Origin: Melitaea cinxia
Taxonomy: Eukaryota > Arthropoda > Insecta > Lepidoptera > Nymphalidae
Assembly: GCF_905220565.1 (NCBI RefSeq)
Contig: NC_059408.1
Coordinates: 16,802,508-16,866,507 of the forward strand
Length of the DNA stretch: 64,000 nt
Direction of reading: 5' to 3'
The notes beneath the pieces are model-generated. The model had not been told where the DNA came from. It saw only the letters and a list, made by a program, of their open reading frames with translations, and ran no database searches. Shown here piece after piece: positions 22,129 through 33,006 of this stretch (positions are counted from its first letter, which is position 1; every line of letters starts with the position of its first letter). Position numbers and translations under genes: made by a program.

Positions 22129-22689
22129 GAGTCAGCTGATCGTGGTTATTTACTGTTGTTTACATATAACTTATGTTATTACGCCAAGGTAAATGAAATA
22201 AAAATATTATATTGTGGGTATGAGTCAGCTGATCGTGGTTATCTGTTATTTTTTAAATTTAATTTGTATTATTGTGCCAAAGTACATAAAATAGAAATAT
22301 TATATTGTTTGTATGAGTCAGCCGACTGTAGTTCTCTTTTATTCTATATATTTAATGTGTGTTATTACGCCAAGGTAAACGAAATAATAATATTATATGG
22401 TGGGTATGAGTCGGCTGACCGTAGTTATCTATTATTTTTTAAATTTAATTTGTATTATTGCGCCAAAGTACATAAAATAGAAATGTTATATTGTTTGTAT
22501 GAGTCATTTGATTATGGTGGTTTTCTTATATTCTTTACACTTAATTTTTGTTATTACGGCAGGGTTAATAAAATGAAAATATTATATTGTAGGTATGAGT
22601 CAGCTGATCGTGGTACTCTGCTGCTTTGTAAATTTAATTTGTTCTATTATGTCAATGTGCATGATATAAAAATAACATGTTTTCGGTAT
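22129..22689 (+). repeat. Six ~93-bp tandem units between ORF1 and ORF2
   Basis: Units start with GAGTCAGCTGATCG-like sequence at 22129, 22222, 22315, 22408, 22501 and 22597, so periods are 93, 93, 93, 93 and 96 bp. Every period is a multiple of three, and one frame stays open across all units (22051-22869). Units 1, 3 and 5 resemble each other more (YYAKVNE-type reading), and units 2 and 4 likewise (YYCAKVHKIE), indicating growth as a 186-bp dimer. The open frame has no ATG before the array (it opens at TTG), so translation is doubtful. Confidence 0.85.
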
Positions 22690-22846
22690 ATCACTTATTA
22701 CTGTGTAACCGTATTTTCTTCCAATCGATCTTGTGTCTTAAGTTTAATGTACATCTTATGGAAGGTGAATGTGGGCTTCAAAATTACTGTATATTCGCTA
22801 CCACTACTAAATAGATTATTTGCGATAATTATTACTTCGATTAGTG

Positions 22847-25783
22847 ATGACTGTGGACGGGAAAAATAATATTATCTCTTCCGAGCTGGAGTCTTTTGAA
22901 ATTGCTAAGGCTATAAGGTGTGGCGTGGACGACGTGAGTAATCTTATGCCCACGGGCTTAGGCAACCTTTCTATAATATCGCAAAATATTAGAAGTATTT
23001 CTCGCAATTTTGACCACTTTTATACCATTCTCCTAAGATCTCAGGTTGATTGGGATATTATCATCCTAACTGAATGTTGGTTGCATGACCCCAAGCCTAT
23101 TCCTGTGTTGGATGGTTATAGCTCAATCCACACCCTCAATAATTTAACACAAAACGAAGGGGTAGTCATATATTACAAAACTTTTATAAATGTACGACAT
23201 GAGGAGCCGTCTCTCAGTGATGCAAACTGTCTCATTCTAAAAATAAATTCAACTACTTGCATTATTGCTATCTACCGCCCACCAAGTTATAAAAATATTT
23301 CTAATTTTATTGACTCCTTTGATTTGCTTCTTAGAGATCATACTCAATTCAGGAACATTATTATCATGGGTGATATTAATATTGATATTTCGCCACTCTC
23401 ATCTGACAACAGACACAATGAATATCTTGACTTCCTTGCTAGCTACGGCATTTTAGCAGCCCATAATATACCTACGCATGGTCGAACTTGCTTGGATCAT
23501 GCCATGATGAAAACTAAAGAATCATCCTACTGTTTTGTTATCGAATCTGATATAACTGATCATGAGAGTGTCGCCGTGAGCGTTAATATTAAATCCCAGA
23601 ACTATAACTATGGTCCTTATAGCAGAAGGATCGTTGATAGAGGTGGTGCTAGTGACTACTTAAATAACGTTGACTTTAGTTCCGTATTCACTATGAATGA
23701 TGCTAATGATATTACAAAATTTATAGTTAATGTATTGCAGAATGCTTTGAGTTCCAACACAAGAGAGGTCATTGTGTCAAAAAGAAAAAGAATAGCAAAA
23801 CCATGGGTTACACCTGATCTGTTACGCTGCCTAAAAAACCGCGATAGACTAAATAAAAAAGTTAAACTGGCTCCTAATAATGATAGTTTAAAGTGCACAT
23901 ATAAGCGATATAGGAACTACTGTACCGACCTACTTCATAAACTCAAAAGGCAATATGAAAGGTCCCTGATTTGTGAAGCTGGTTCAGATAAAAAGAAACT
24001 TTGGAACGCAGTAAGAAACATTACTTATACTTGCAATAAGGTGGACAAATCTACGAGCCTACTCTGTGGTGACGATCCTGTTGCTAATGCTAATTCTGTC
24101 AACAAATATTTTTGCGAAATCGGACAGTCATTGGCTGAGAAGCTCATTCAGCCGTGTGTCACACCTGCTCAAAGTAAGCATGATTTCCCCAGGTCTCCCA
24201 ACTCTCTGCTGCTTTGGCCCACTGATCCTGGAGAGATAAAGGTTATTATCATGTCTCTGAAAGATGGCTGTGCCGCTGGAGTTGATAATATCCCCGCCTG
24301 GCTTATTAGGCGCAACTGTAATTTGCTCGTTGCACCCATCACCCATCTTTGTAATGTTGCACTAAGCACGGGTTGCTTCCCTGAGCAATTTAAAATATCT
24401 ACTGTCAAGCCAATCCACAAGGGGGGTGATGAGTCCAGCGTCAGCAACTATAGGCCCATTTCGATTCTGCCAGTTCTCTCCAAAATTTTAGAGAAACTTA
24501 TGAATAAAAGGTTAGTTTCTTTTCTTGAGTCCAACCATATATTATCTGACTCACAATTTGGATTCCGTGCTGGTAGATCAACGGAGGACGCAGTGATCGA
24601 GATGACAAACACATTAATGTCTGGAATTGAGAATAAACGGAAACTTCTCGTAATTTTTCTAGATCTTGCCAAGGCTTTTGACACGGTTGCTATCTCTATA
24701 CTAATTGATAGGTTGGAGGAGGTTGGTGTGAGAGGCTTATCTCTTCTGCTTTTTAAAAACTACCTGCAAAACCGAAGGCAAAGAGTCAGGATCGGTCAAA
24801 CAACAAGCGACATTGTACCCATCTCATATGGGGTGCCTCAGGGTAGCGTTCTTGGTCCCACGTTGTTTCTAGTGTACATCAACGAACTTTGTCGAATGAA
24901 GATCCCACAAGGAAAAATTATTTCCTTCGCAGATGATACTGCTTTACTGTTTGACGGCAGTACGTGGGAGGACGTGTATGATGCTGCACAGCGTGGATTT
25001 GACAGTGTATCGGCATGGTTAAAAAATAACATCCTGACTTTAAATGCAACTAAGACCAAGTACCTGGCTTTCTCCGCCACTAAAAAGGGTTTACCATCTT
25101 TTGGCATCATTCGAGCACATGTTTGCAACCCAGCTTCATACACCAGTTGTGTATGTCCGGTTCTTGAAAGAGTGGACAATATCAGATACTTGGGGGTCAT
25201 TATTGACTCTGCGTTCACCTTCAAGCCCCATATTTTGTCTCTCGTAGCTAAACTAAGGAAACTCATCTACATTTTCAAATGCTTAAGACATGTAGCTGAT
25301 CGGAATACTATCAAATCTGTCTACTATGCGCTCTGCCAATCCCTTATAACATACTGCATCACTGTATGGGGTGGTTCGTGTAAGTCAGCCCTTATTGGTG
25401 TAGAGAGAGCCCAGCGAGCAATCCTTAAAACAGCAGCGTCACTTCCTTTTAGATATCCGACCGACGATCTTTATAAATCCTGGGATGTCCTATCGGTGAG
25501 GAAATTGTTTATAACTCATATTCTGTTAAAAAAGCATTCTCAGCTCCCATTCGATCCTAAAATTAATCAAGACAAAAGACGTAAAAACAAAGTATGCCCC
25601 TCTATCAAGGTTTCAACGGCTCTAGCTCGGAGACAGTACTATTACTTGGGAAACTTTCTTTATAACAGGGTTAACTCCCGTATACCTATTTATCACCTTC
25701 CAAGACTGAAATGTAAATTCACTATTACCAACTGGCTCAAATCTTTCACATACGATGATACCGAAAACCTACTTGTTCACTAG
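22847..25783 (+). CDS. LINE ORF2: endonuclease-reverse transcriptase
   Basis: 978 residues from the ATG at 22847 (a GTG immediately precedes it). The N-terminus is an APE-type endonuclease with expected residues: ISQN (Asn 47), LTEC (Glu 76), YRPPS, GDINID (Asp 176, Asn 178) and TDH (Asp 238, His 239). The reverse transcriptase follows, with NYRPIS near 535, FLDLAKAFD near 604, YGVPQGSVLGP (661-671) and the catalytic FADD (Asp 696, 697; F replaces the more common Y). The C-terminal third carries a YLGV..D motif and RAQR typical of Jockey/CR1-type ORF2. No RNase H is seen. It nicks target DNA and copies the element RNA in place. No stops or frameshifts, so it may be recently active. Confidence 0.92.
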   Translation: MTVDGKNNIISSELESFEIAKAIRCGVDDVSNLMPTGLGNLSIISQNIRSISRNFDHFYTILLRSQVDWDIIILTECWLHDPKPIPVLDGYSSIHTLNNLTQNEGVVIYYKTFINVRHEEPSLSDANCLILKINSTTCIIAIYRPPSYKNISNFIDSFDLLLRDHTQFRNIIIMGDINIDISPLSSDNRHNEYLDFLASYGILAAHNIPTHGRTCLDHAMMKTKESSYCFVIESDITDHESVAVSVNIKSQNYNYGPYSRRIVDRGGASDYLNNVDFSSVFTMNDANDITKFIVNVLQNALSSNTREVIVSKRKRIAKPWVTPDLLRCLKNRDRLNKKVKLAPNNDSLKCTYKRYRNYCTDLLHKLKRQYERSLICEAGSDKKKLWNAVRNITYTCNKVDKSTSLLCGDDPVANANSVNKYFCEIGQSLAEKLIQPCVTPAQSKHDFPRSPNSLLLWPTDPGEIKVIIMSLKDGCAAGVDNIPAWLIRRNCNLLVAPITHLCNVALSTGCFPEQFKISTVKPIHKGGDESSVSNYRPISILPVLSKILEKLMNKRLVSFLESNHILSDSQFGFRAGRSTEDAVIEMTNTLMSGIENKRKLLVIFLDLAKAFDTVAISILIDRLEEVGVRGLSLLLFKNYLQNRRQRVRIGQTTSDIVPISYGVPQGSVLGPTLFLVYINELCRMKIPQGKIISFADDTALLFDGSTWEDVYDAAQRGFDSVSAWLKNNILTLNATKTKYLAFSATKKGLPSFGIIRAHVCNPASYTSCVCPVLERVDNIRYLGVIIDSAFTFKPHILSLVAKLRKLIYIFKCLRHVADRNTIKSVYYALCQSLITYCITVWGGSCKSALIGVERAQRAILKTAASLPFRYPTDDLYKSWDVLSVRKLFITHILLKKHSQLPFDPKINQDKRRKNKVCPSIKVSTALARRQYYYLGNFLYNRVNSRIPIYHLPRLKCKFTITNWLKSFTYDDTENLLVH

Positions 25784-26152
25784 CAGCTGACTCTGGGTAT
25801 ATAATTGTTTGTATTTTATTATTACTATTATTATTATTATTATTATTATTTTTCTTTCTAATTAGGCTAAATTTTCTTGTTGACCTTTTGGGTCTTTGTT
25901 GGCAATTATTATAAATTGGTAAAACAAGTTTACATATACCTTCATCTGCGAGGCTTGTCTCCATTTGGACAAGTTGAGCACATGATCCTGTATTCTTAAC
26001 TTTGGGGGGGGGACCTGGTGACTTATAGTACAGGTATTTTATACCTTTTTTGAGCACCAGTCCTTCGCTAATCGTGTTGTCAAACTTTGTGTAAAAAACT
26101 TTGTGTAAAAATTACTTATAACTTATTTTCCTCATAATGTAATCTTCATCTA

Positions 26153-26158
26153 AATAAA
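26153..26158 (+). terminator. Poly(A)-signal-like AATAAA at the LINE 3' end
   Basis: AATAAA directly precedes the terminal (TTA)n repeat of the retrotransposon. Confidence 0.5.
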
Positions 26159-26371
26159 TATTATTATTATTATTATTATTATTATTTACTTGACGTGATA
26201 CGACACTATCATACTTAGAAAACAACATTATCTGTATGTTGATATTAATATTGGTGTATTTAAGCTTAATGATAAGGTAAATATTCCTACGGATTGTAGT
26301 TTCGTTGATTAAAATAACCTTTATTATTATATTTACTGTCAATAATATTGAATATAATAATCAATAATTTG

Positions 26372-26610
26372 ACTAGCCCGTTGGCGCAGTTTGTAGTTAC
26401 CCTGCTTTCTGCTTCGAGGGTTGTGGGTTCGATTCCCACCCCGAGTCTGGGTGTAATAAAAATATTTATTTATATATTTATATATGTACTATTTATAAGT
26501 ATGTTTATCGGAAAAAGAAATATGTAGCTCTATACCAGTCGGCTGTTACCTATAACACAAGCATTAAGTTGCTTACATTAGGAACAGACGACCATCTTTG
26601 TATTGTGTAA
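26372..26610 (+). repeat. Family I tRNA-derived SINE, full length (copy 4)
   Basis: Head GACTAGCCCGTTGGCGCAGT with an A-box-like core and B box GGTTCGATTCCC (around 26428-26440), then an AT-rich middle and the tail TAACACAAGCATTAAGTTGC plus ACAGACGACC. It serves as the reference copy for the six other I fragments in the window. Confidence 0.8.
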
Positions 26611-28495
26611 ATATATATATAAAATATTAACCTTTTCATGATTAATAAATATAGTATGGCCTGTTGCAACAAATACTCTGATCCGTTTATGTATTTTATA
26701 GAATCTGTCTTTCTCTGCTTTATAATTGTAATACGGCTAATAATCCAGGATAACGTTCATTATGTAACGTTGTTATCGAATCTTAACGACTAAGTTGTGA
26801 ATCTAAATAGTCCAATGGCTCAGTGTTGGCAGAGTTAAGTCTTGCATTCAGAATGAGCAAGCTGTGTTCACATCCACAGAGTAGCGAACAGTGGAAGAAC
26901 TATCTGGTCTATCTTTTAAACTACCGCACGTTTACTGAAATAAAACCATGACCCAATAAAATAATTATCTCAACGCTACTATTTGCTAAAACTTATTTCT
27001 TTAAATATCATTTCATTCAATTTGATTTTCAGATCAAAATTAGAGATAGGTATTAATTTCGTATTCAAACCTATTTTGCTATATAAGTAATAAATACTTT
27101 CTGAAAACTGTTTGCACTTCTCATTCCATGCTCTAAGGTCGTGTTAAATCAATTCAGACTCGAAATAAACTGTACGTGTTGTAGCGGACGTCTTGTAAGC
27201 AGACTGTCTTCACTGTGGAAGTCTTTGCATAGTTTCAAACTACATCGAATTTCCTTCCTCCGTGTACTTATAAAATTTGTCATAGTGGACACAGACGATT
27301 TTATCACGAGAATACTTTAAAAGTTTTAACTGGACACAGCGTCTTTAAAAAATAGAAGTCTGTCACGTCTGACATTGTCCAGTTGCAATAAAAATATATA
27401 AATGTCTAATAATTTCAAGCATTTATCACAAAGTGAAGCGTTTTATAAAAGTGTTTTTCCTTATGTATTAATTTATCCGAAGAAGGTAAAAATAAATCCC
27501 CTAAACAGGTCATCAGCGTAAATAAAGTACTGCAGATTGAAGAAACTATTACCGAAATTCCGGCCGCAGGTTGCGGGGTATTACGTGAACGCCAACGGAA
27601 ACGCCTTATTCACATAAACGCCTCGTCAGCAATTTTCTCAGACGCCCGGCTCGAAGCGAATCGCTGTATATCACCATTTGGATTTAACTCTGTTGCTTTT
27701 TATGTAACTGTTTGCTTTGGTATTTTTCGACGGAACACAGTTTCAATTTTTTCGTTAACAAAGGTCTGTTGTTTACGATTTGTTTTTTGTTTTTTCTTAT
27801 TTCGTTACTTTTTTTTGGGTATTGCATCGTATATTTTTTATTAGAACCAATAACGTTTTTCAAAGTCCTAAAGTTGTAATAAATTTACTTCTGTCATTCA
27901 ATTTATTATCATAATATTAGAAAAGAAATGTCCAGAAGTAAAATATTTCCAATAGTGAACTTTTCAACGCCTATTTTTCTATGTAGCGTACTTAAATGTT
28001 TAGAATAGTAGCGTAGACAGTAGCAGGAGATCCTGCTGGTCTGCAGTGAATTAGACGGCTTGACTGCGAGCCAAAACTGTCTTGAGATTATCGATCTCCA
28101 AGCCTAAGGGGAACTTCACGCAAACCCATTTACCTTTGCTATAAACACACACTGATCTTACCACTTTAGTGTTCGTTAATTCGATTACCCAGTTAGGCTT
28201 AGTAAACAAAAAAAAAATTACTTTCGATCCAGAATTTGTTTTATCAACAAGTGATTTTTAACATTTAATCACGTATTAAGAATCAGGAATTGGGTAATTT
28301 GAATAGTATAATGAAAGAACTTCTTGGATTTCACAGCGATAAAATCCGAAAAAATTGTTTCATTATAATGATTGAAATTCGCGTAAACATTAGAAAACAA
28401 TAATTTGAACAGTATTTACTACATTGAAATATTACAAGCGTTGAAAAGTTTTAAGTATGGTAAGTGTTTATATTACATTTTTGAAAAATTTATGT
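26611..28495. other. Unannotated sequence
   Basis: About 1.9 kb of unique DNA with a GC-richer patch at 27555-27665. The short inverted repeat AGCAGGA/TCCTGCT lies at about 28023-28038. No gene recognised. Confidence 0.5.
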
Positions 28496-28508
28496 AAATG
28501 CCTATCCT

Positions 28509-28848
28509 CATCATCATCATCATCATTACAGCCTATACAGTCCACTGCTGGACATAGGCCTCCACAAGTTTACGCCAAAAATAACGTGAAATCATGTGTG
28601 TTGCCCATAGTCACCACGCTGAGCAGGCGGGTTGGTGACCGCAGGGCTAGCTTTGTCGCACCGAAGACGCTGCTGCCCGTCTTCGGCCTGTGTATTTCAA
28701 AGCCAGCAGTTGGATGATTATCCCGCCACCGGTCGGCTTTTTAAGTTCCAAGGTAGTAGTGGAACTGTGTTATACCTTAGTCGCCTCTTACGATACCCAC
28801 GGGAAGAAAGGGGGTGGCTATATTCTTTAGTACCGTAGCCACACAGTA
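28509..28848 (-). repeat. Family B SINE with perfect 13-bp TSD (copy 5)
   Basis: 340-bp full-length copy, minus orientation, from the (CAT)n tail at 28509 to the 5' end at 28848. AAATGCCTATCCT is duplicated exactly on both sides (28496-28508 and 28849-28861). The clean ends define the limits of family B and show retroposition with a TGATGA-type tail. Confidence 0.9.
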
Positions 28849-28869
28849 AAATGCCTATCCTACTGATAT

Positions 28870-29050
28870 TTTAATGCGGAAGTTTGTTGTTTGTTTGTAT
28901 GAATTGTTTGTAAGGGAGGTTTGTTACAAAAATCACTGGACCGATTTTAATACTTGGTACGCAAATAGCTGGATACCTAGAACATACATAGGCTACTTTT
29001 ATGCTGACGTTCGCATGAAATCGAAAATTACGCAGGTGTAACAATAACAA
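28870..29050. repeat. Probable Helitron-like or other dispersed repeat fragment
   Basis: Contains CCTAGAACATACATAGGCTA and GACGTTCGCATGAAATCG, an arrangement I recall from lepidopteran non-autonomous elements; no terminus is visible here. Confidence 0.35.
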
Positions 29051-29062
29051 CAATAAATAAAT

Positions 29063-29142
29063 ATACACACACGGTCATCTGTTCCTAAAGTAAGCAACTT
29101 AATGCTTGTGTTATAGGTAACAGCCGACTGGTATTGCTATAA
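29063..29142 (-). repeat. Family I SINE tail fragment (copy 5)
   Basis: Tail region only, nearly identical to 18894-18972. Confidence 0.65.
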
Positions 29143-29235
29143 TTAAAGCAAATAGCGCAGCGAGTATATCAAAATTAAAAATAATATCGAGATTTTATCA
29201 GCTATAACATAGCTTTAGAAATATATAATATAATA

Positions 29236-29447
29236 TACGCTTCAGCTTATAGTATCCCACAGCTGGGCATAGGACCCTTTCCCCATATAGGAGAAGGATC
29301 AGAGTTTAATCCACCACACTGCTCCAATGCGGGTTGGCGGATATCCCTACCATGAGTAATGATCGCTATCAGATATTTATGATAGCAACCGGTACTCATA
29401 GCTTAACGCACTCTCCGGGATATAGTGGGGAGACCCACAAGGACTAA
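29236..29447 (-). repeat. Family C tRNA-SINE, 5'-truncated (copy 4)
   Basis: Tail at 29236 (complement of CGCTTCAGCTTATAGTATCC) and body to about 29447. The tRNA-like head is absent. Confidence 0.7.
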
Positions 29448-29896
29448 AATCCTGATCGGAAATAAATATTTGTATAAACACAAATATTCTCGCCGACGAC
29501 ACTAAATATAATATTATTGAATATAATATTCAACCAAGAAGTAATAAACTAACAAAACTGCGCACCAATTAATCTTTTCATTTGTTAATAACCTTCAAAT
29601 TAAAACGACTTCAGTTTTCGTCGTCCCTCATGTTGATTTTATTCCACTTGTCTAATCAAGATAAACGCCTCTGTAACTAACCATGCCAAATGTCGGCGTT
29701 GCTTCTGGCTTCGAACCGGAATAAGGACAACAAATAACCATATGCCGGTATTTACAGGAACAGTTTGAATTAAGTCGGAGCTGTTGCGGATTTCACGACC
29801 ACTCTGATGTAGCGGTCTTGTCTTGGGGTGTCTCTCAAAGATAGGTTTAGAAATAAGAGCGAAAGTTACCGATATAGTCTGTAGAATTAGCAAATT
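29448..29896. other. Unannotated sequence
   Basis: No repeat or gene recognised. Confidence 0.45.
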
Positions 29897-30125
29897 GAAG
29901 TGGTAGTGGGCTGGTCATCTATGTCGCAGGACCGGTGGCCGCAGGAGCAAATATGTCCTGGAGTGGAGATCGCGTGTTGCTAAACGCAGTGTGGGACGTC
30001 CTCCGGCCCGTTGGATCGACGGTCTACGTAAGATTGTCAATGCAGGCTGGATGAGGATTGCGGAAAACCGGGTAGTCCGGCGCGAACTTAGGGAGGCTTG
30101 TGTTCAGCTGTTGTGACTGCGATAG
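29897..30125 (+). pseudogene. RTE-like LINE ORF2 C-terminal remnant
   Basis: Translates in one frame with WAGHLCRRTGG, VLEWRSRVAKRSVGRPPARW, LRKIVNAGWMRIAENR and REACVQ, ending at a TGA just after. This is the C-terminus of an RTE-clade ORF2, downstream of the reverse transcriptase, matching 58580-58858 on the other strand at most positions. The usual GLEQ..W ending is altered and the GTCCACTGCTGGAC tail is missing, so it is decayed at its 3' end. Confidence 0.7.
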
Positions 30126-30267
30126 ACGGAAATGACTGACTAACTGACTGGCGTAATGTCGACTGTGACGTGTAAGTGCTTAAACATCAGCATCATTTGC
30201 ATGCATCATTTGCGCGTTCGATTCCCGTTTGGAATGAATATAATTAAAATATATTCGTACAATTATT

Positions 30268-30498
30268 TTTATCCGGTCTGGGTGTCTGTCCTTGTGAGAG
30301 ACCCTCCACCGTGTCTCGGAGAGCACGTTAAGCTGTCGGTTTCAGGTTGTTATCGCAGACACCTTATAGTGATCGCTACATAGTAGGAAATGTATCCAAC
30401 AACCTGCAGTGGAACAGCGTGGTGGATTAAGAAGGATCGGCCCTGCTCCTACATAGAGAGAGAGGCCTATGCCCAGCAGTGGCATGTTACAGTCTGAA
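30268..30498 (+). repeat. Family C SINE-related copy with a different 5' part (copy 5)
   Basis: Body from CTGGGTGTCTGTCCTTGTGA through CGGAGAGCACGTTAAGC to the GCCTATGCCCAGCAGTGG tail. The tRNA-like head seen in copies 3 and 6 is replaced by unrelated AT-rich sequence. Confidence 0.6.
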
Positions 30499-30965
30499 TC
30501 ATTCAATGAATCTGTCCCGACTCTGAAAATTGTAATCAGTTTTGTTAAATATTTTAATATACTGAATAGCGTCCGACATTAAGCTCAAAAAGCGATAAAT
30601 TGCATCGGCGGTAAGGCAACCGCTGATGGAGCTGCAACATCAAGCGATGCTCATAATAATCACTTTACACTCGCCGACGCCCTTGTTTTCGGACGCTGCA
30701 GCAAAATCAAATTAACCGTAATTAAATCAGCTGCATTGTAATACATTAATGAGTGAGATTTCATCTCGCAGTTACGTTTTTATCAACAGCGTACAAATGA
30801 ATACAGTAAAATTAATTCAAAAACGATACAAGCGGTATTCCGAGCGGAGGATTTCTATACGTGGATGAATAATTAAATTGTCTCTCTCTTGTGTTGAATA
30901 ATAAGTAAATGCGCTAAATCTGGTTATTAATTTTTATTTTTATACACAAAAAAAATATATAATTT
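30499..30965. other. Unannotated non-repetitive sequence
   Basis: 30590-30780 is moderately GC-rich, has no internal repeats and no ORF; a possible conserved non-coding segment judged only by composition. Confidence 0.35.
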
Positions 30966-31205
30966 TTTTTTTTATATATATATCACTAGGTCGGCAAACA
31001 AACGTACGGCTCACCTGATGGTAAAAATTACCGTAGCTTATAGACGCCTGCAACACCAGAGGTATCGCAAGCGCGTTGCCGACCCAATCCCAATCCCCCC
31101 AGGAGCTCTGGTCACCTTACTCACCAACAGGAACACAATACTGCTTGAAAACAGTATTATTTATCTGTGATCTTCTGTAAGGTCGAGGTACTACCCCCGT
31201 CGGGC
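30966..31205 (-). repeat. Family D SINE body and tail (copy 3)
   Basis: T run and (TA)n at 30966-30985, then the complement of the D body (TCGGCAAACAAACGTACGGC onward) to about 31205; the tRNA-like head is absent. Matches copy 1 closely over about 200 bp. Confidence 0.7.
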
Positions 31206-32936
31206 TGCTACAGATTTTGAACTTTACAAATTGTTTTAAATTCAGAAATGTTAACAGCGACTTACCCGTATTTAGAAAATAACTTCGGTTTTAAATGTAA
31301 TCAATAAATGGCGGAAATCGTTGTTTGCACTTTATGTATGGATAACAGTTGGGACATCTGATAGTAAGCACTAGCAAGCCTCCATTGCGTTCACGACATT
31401 TATGATTTGAATAAGGGATGTGTTCTCTTGCTTCAACGCTGCTGAAACTAGAATTTACCTCTTAAGTCTCTTATTGTTTTCTAATGTTTACGCGAATTTC
31501 ACTCATAATGAAACAACTTTTTCGGATTTTATTGGAACAAAGTCCCTTAAAAGTTCCTGGCTTGACATTTGGCTGGGCGACCGAACTGAACAAAATGTGA
31601 TACTAAAACCGTAAGAAAAATATATAAAGGAAGTGACGTAATATCAGTCACACGACTGTATAATACCTATGTCGTTTGTAAAATTAAAATATTATCATTA
31701 TTATTTTGTTTGATTTATTTTATTTTACGGTATTTGCTATTTTCTAAGATACTAAATTTCCTAAATACTTTTATGTACTTAATTAAAAACCAATCAACAA
31801 AATTAAAAAAATCAAGAACTAGAAAATATATATAAATTCAACATTTTTTTTCAAATTGTGTTGCTTCTATACTATCCGAAGGAACTTCGTTCCTGGTGTC
31901 CCATGACACCACATAGTTCTTTCATAATTTATTAGTTTTTTACATGCCCGATTTTTCGGATACTTTACAGCAACCATAGTTACAGGAGGACTCTTAAGTC
32001 TCTGTACTTAAAACAAAATTAATTTTAACGGCTAACATGTCTTGAGTAGTACCGTTTAGCAAAAAAATTACCTTACGATCGTACTTTTATTTTATAGGAA
32101 AAAAACCTAAATAAATTTCAGGAGCCGACCTTTTCCAGACGTTAGCAGAAACGTAACATATTCATCACGTGATTCGACACAACGTGAAATTATAGGTTAG
32201 GGCCGTATCGCAATATCGCCGATAATTGCGGACTGACGCGGCATAAAAGGAAACTGGAAGACCTTCGTCGTTTTATGTGTAATATCGCCTTATGTCTCTC
32301 GTTGTTAATAATGCTGATAATAAAAATATAATAGTCTTGGATATTAAGGACAACGTTGGGTCCAACAACTTATCAATAATGGGTTTTGCCTCTACGGTAA
32401 GCATAAAAATTTCGTTGCTCATCTTTTTTCTTGCTTTTTATTTGTTCTTGAATCTTTATTGACTTCCATTGCTTCGTTTAAGTAAAGGAAACTACAAATC
32501 TAATTAGTATTTGATGATTTGAAAATAAAATCCCAGCTGCTAACGAGAAGAGCGCAGAGGGAATTTTTCGTTGTGAGCATGAATAAGGCATTGCAAATAA
32601 AGCTGATTGAATATTTACCTGTTCTTATATTAGCGATGAGCCCCGCGGCGCCGCTTCATCGAATATTAACGTGTCTCGAGATACGTCTTCGATCTCGTCC
32701 CCGGTGTGCGTCCTATTGGAACCGCTAGCGAGTGTTCTAGAATAGATAATGGGATTGATACTTAAATATTAACCCTGACACCACGACATGAATGTATTAG
32801 TGTACCTTGTAATTAATCTACCAGGTGTTACCTGAGATCTTGTTTCAAAATATGCGCTATAACTGTTGCAGCTCTATTTTTATAAGATATCGTATGACAT
32901 AATATTTTAATTATCAATTTCATAATTATCTAATAC
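31206..32936. other. Unannotated sequence
   Basis: 1.7 kb of mostly AT-rich unique DNA. At 31862-31925 is the second copy of the short GAACTTCGTTCCT repeat. GC-richer non-repetitive stretches lie at 32140-32260 and 32640-32720. No gene recognised. Confidence 0.5.
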
Positions 32937-33006
32937 TATTAAACGAGCAATTTATATATAATATGAATCTCGGAAGCGGCTTCAACGATTTTCATGAAAT
33001 CTATAA

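Larger units (their letters stand above)
20829..26187 (+). mobile_element. Complete two-ORF non-LTR retrotransposon (CR1/Jockey-superfamily type)
   Basis: Layout: 5' UTR, ORF1 (21119-22042), a spacer with 93-bp tandem units, ORF2 (22847-25783), 3' UTR with an AATAAA at 26153-26158, and a terminal (TTA)n at about 26161-26187. Both ORFs are uninterrupted. An internal (TTA)n also lies at about 25815-25850. Ending in a microsatellite instead of poly(A) is typical of CR1-group LINEs, and the ORF1/ORF2 types fit that group, but the exact clade (for example Daphne, Kiri or L2-like) cannot be fixed without alignment. The left limit is a guess, placed at a C run followed by GGACCGCTGAGG. No target duplication found. 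Confidence 0.7.

Noticed and set aside
22051..22869. 272-codon open frame between the LINE ORFs as a third gene
   Set aside because: It opens at TTG with no ATG before the repeats, its residues follow the tandem DNA units, and there is no known domain. Reported as a repeat with an open frame only.
23656..25266. Minus-strand frames within the LINE ORF2 region
   Set aside because: Shadows of ORF2 with no domain; ORF2 itself is unambiguous.
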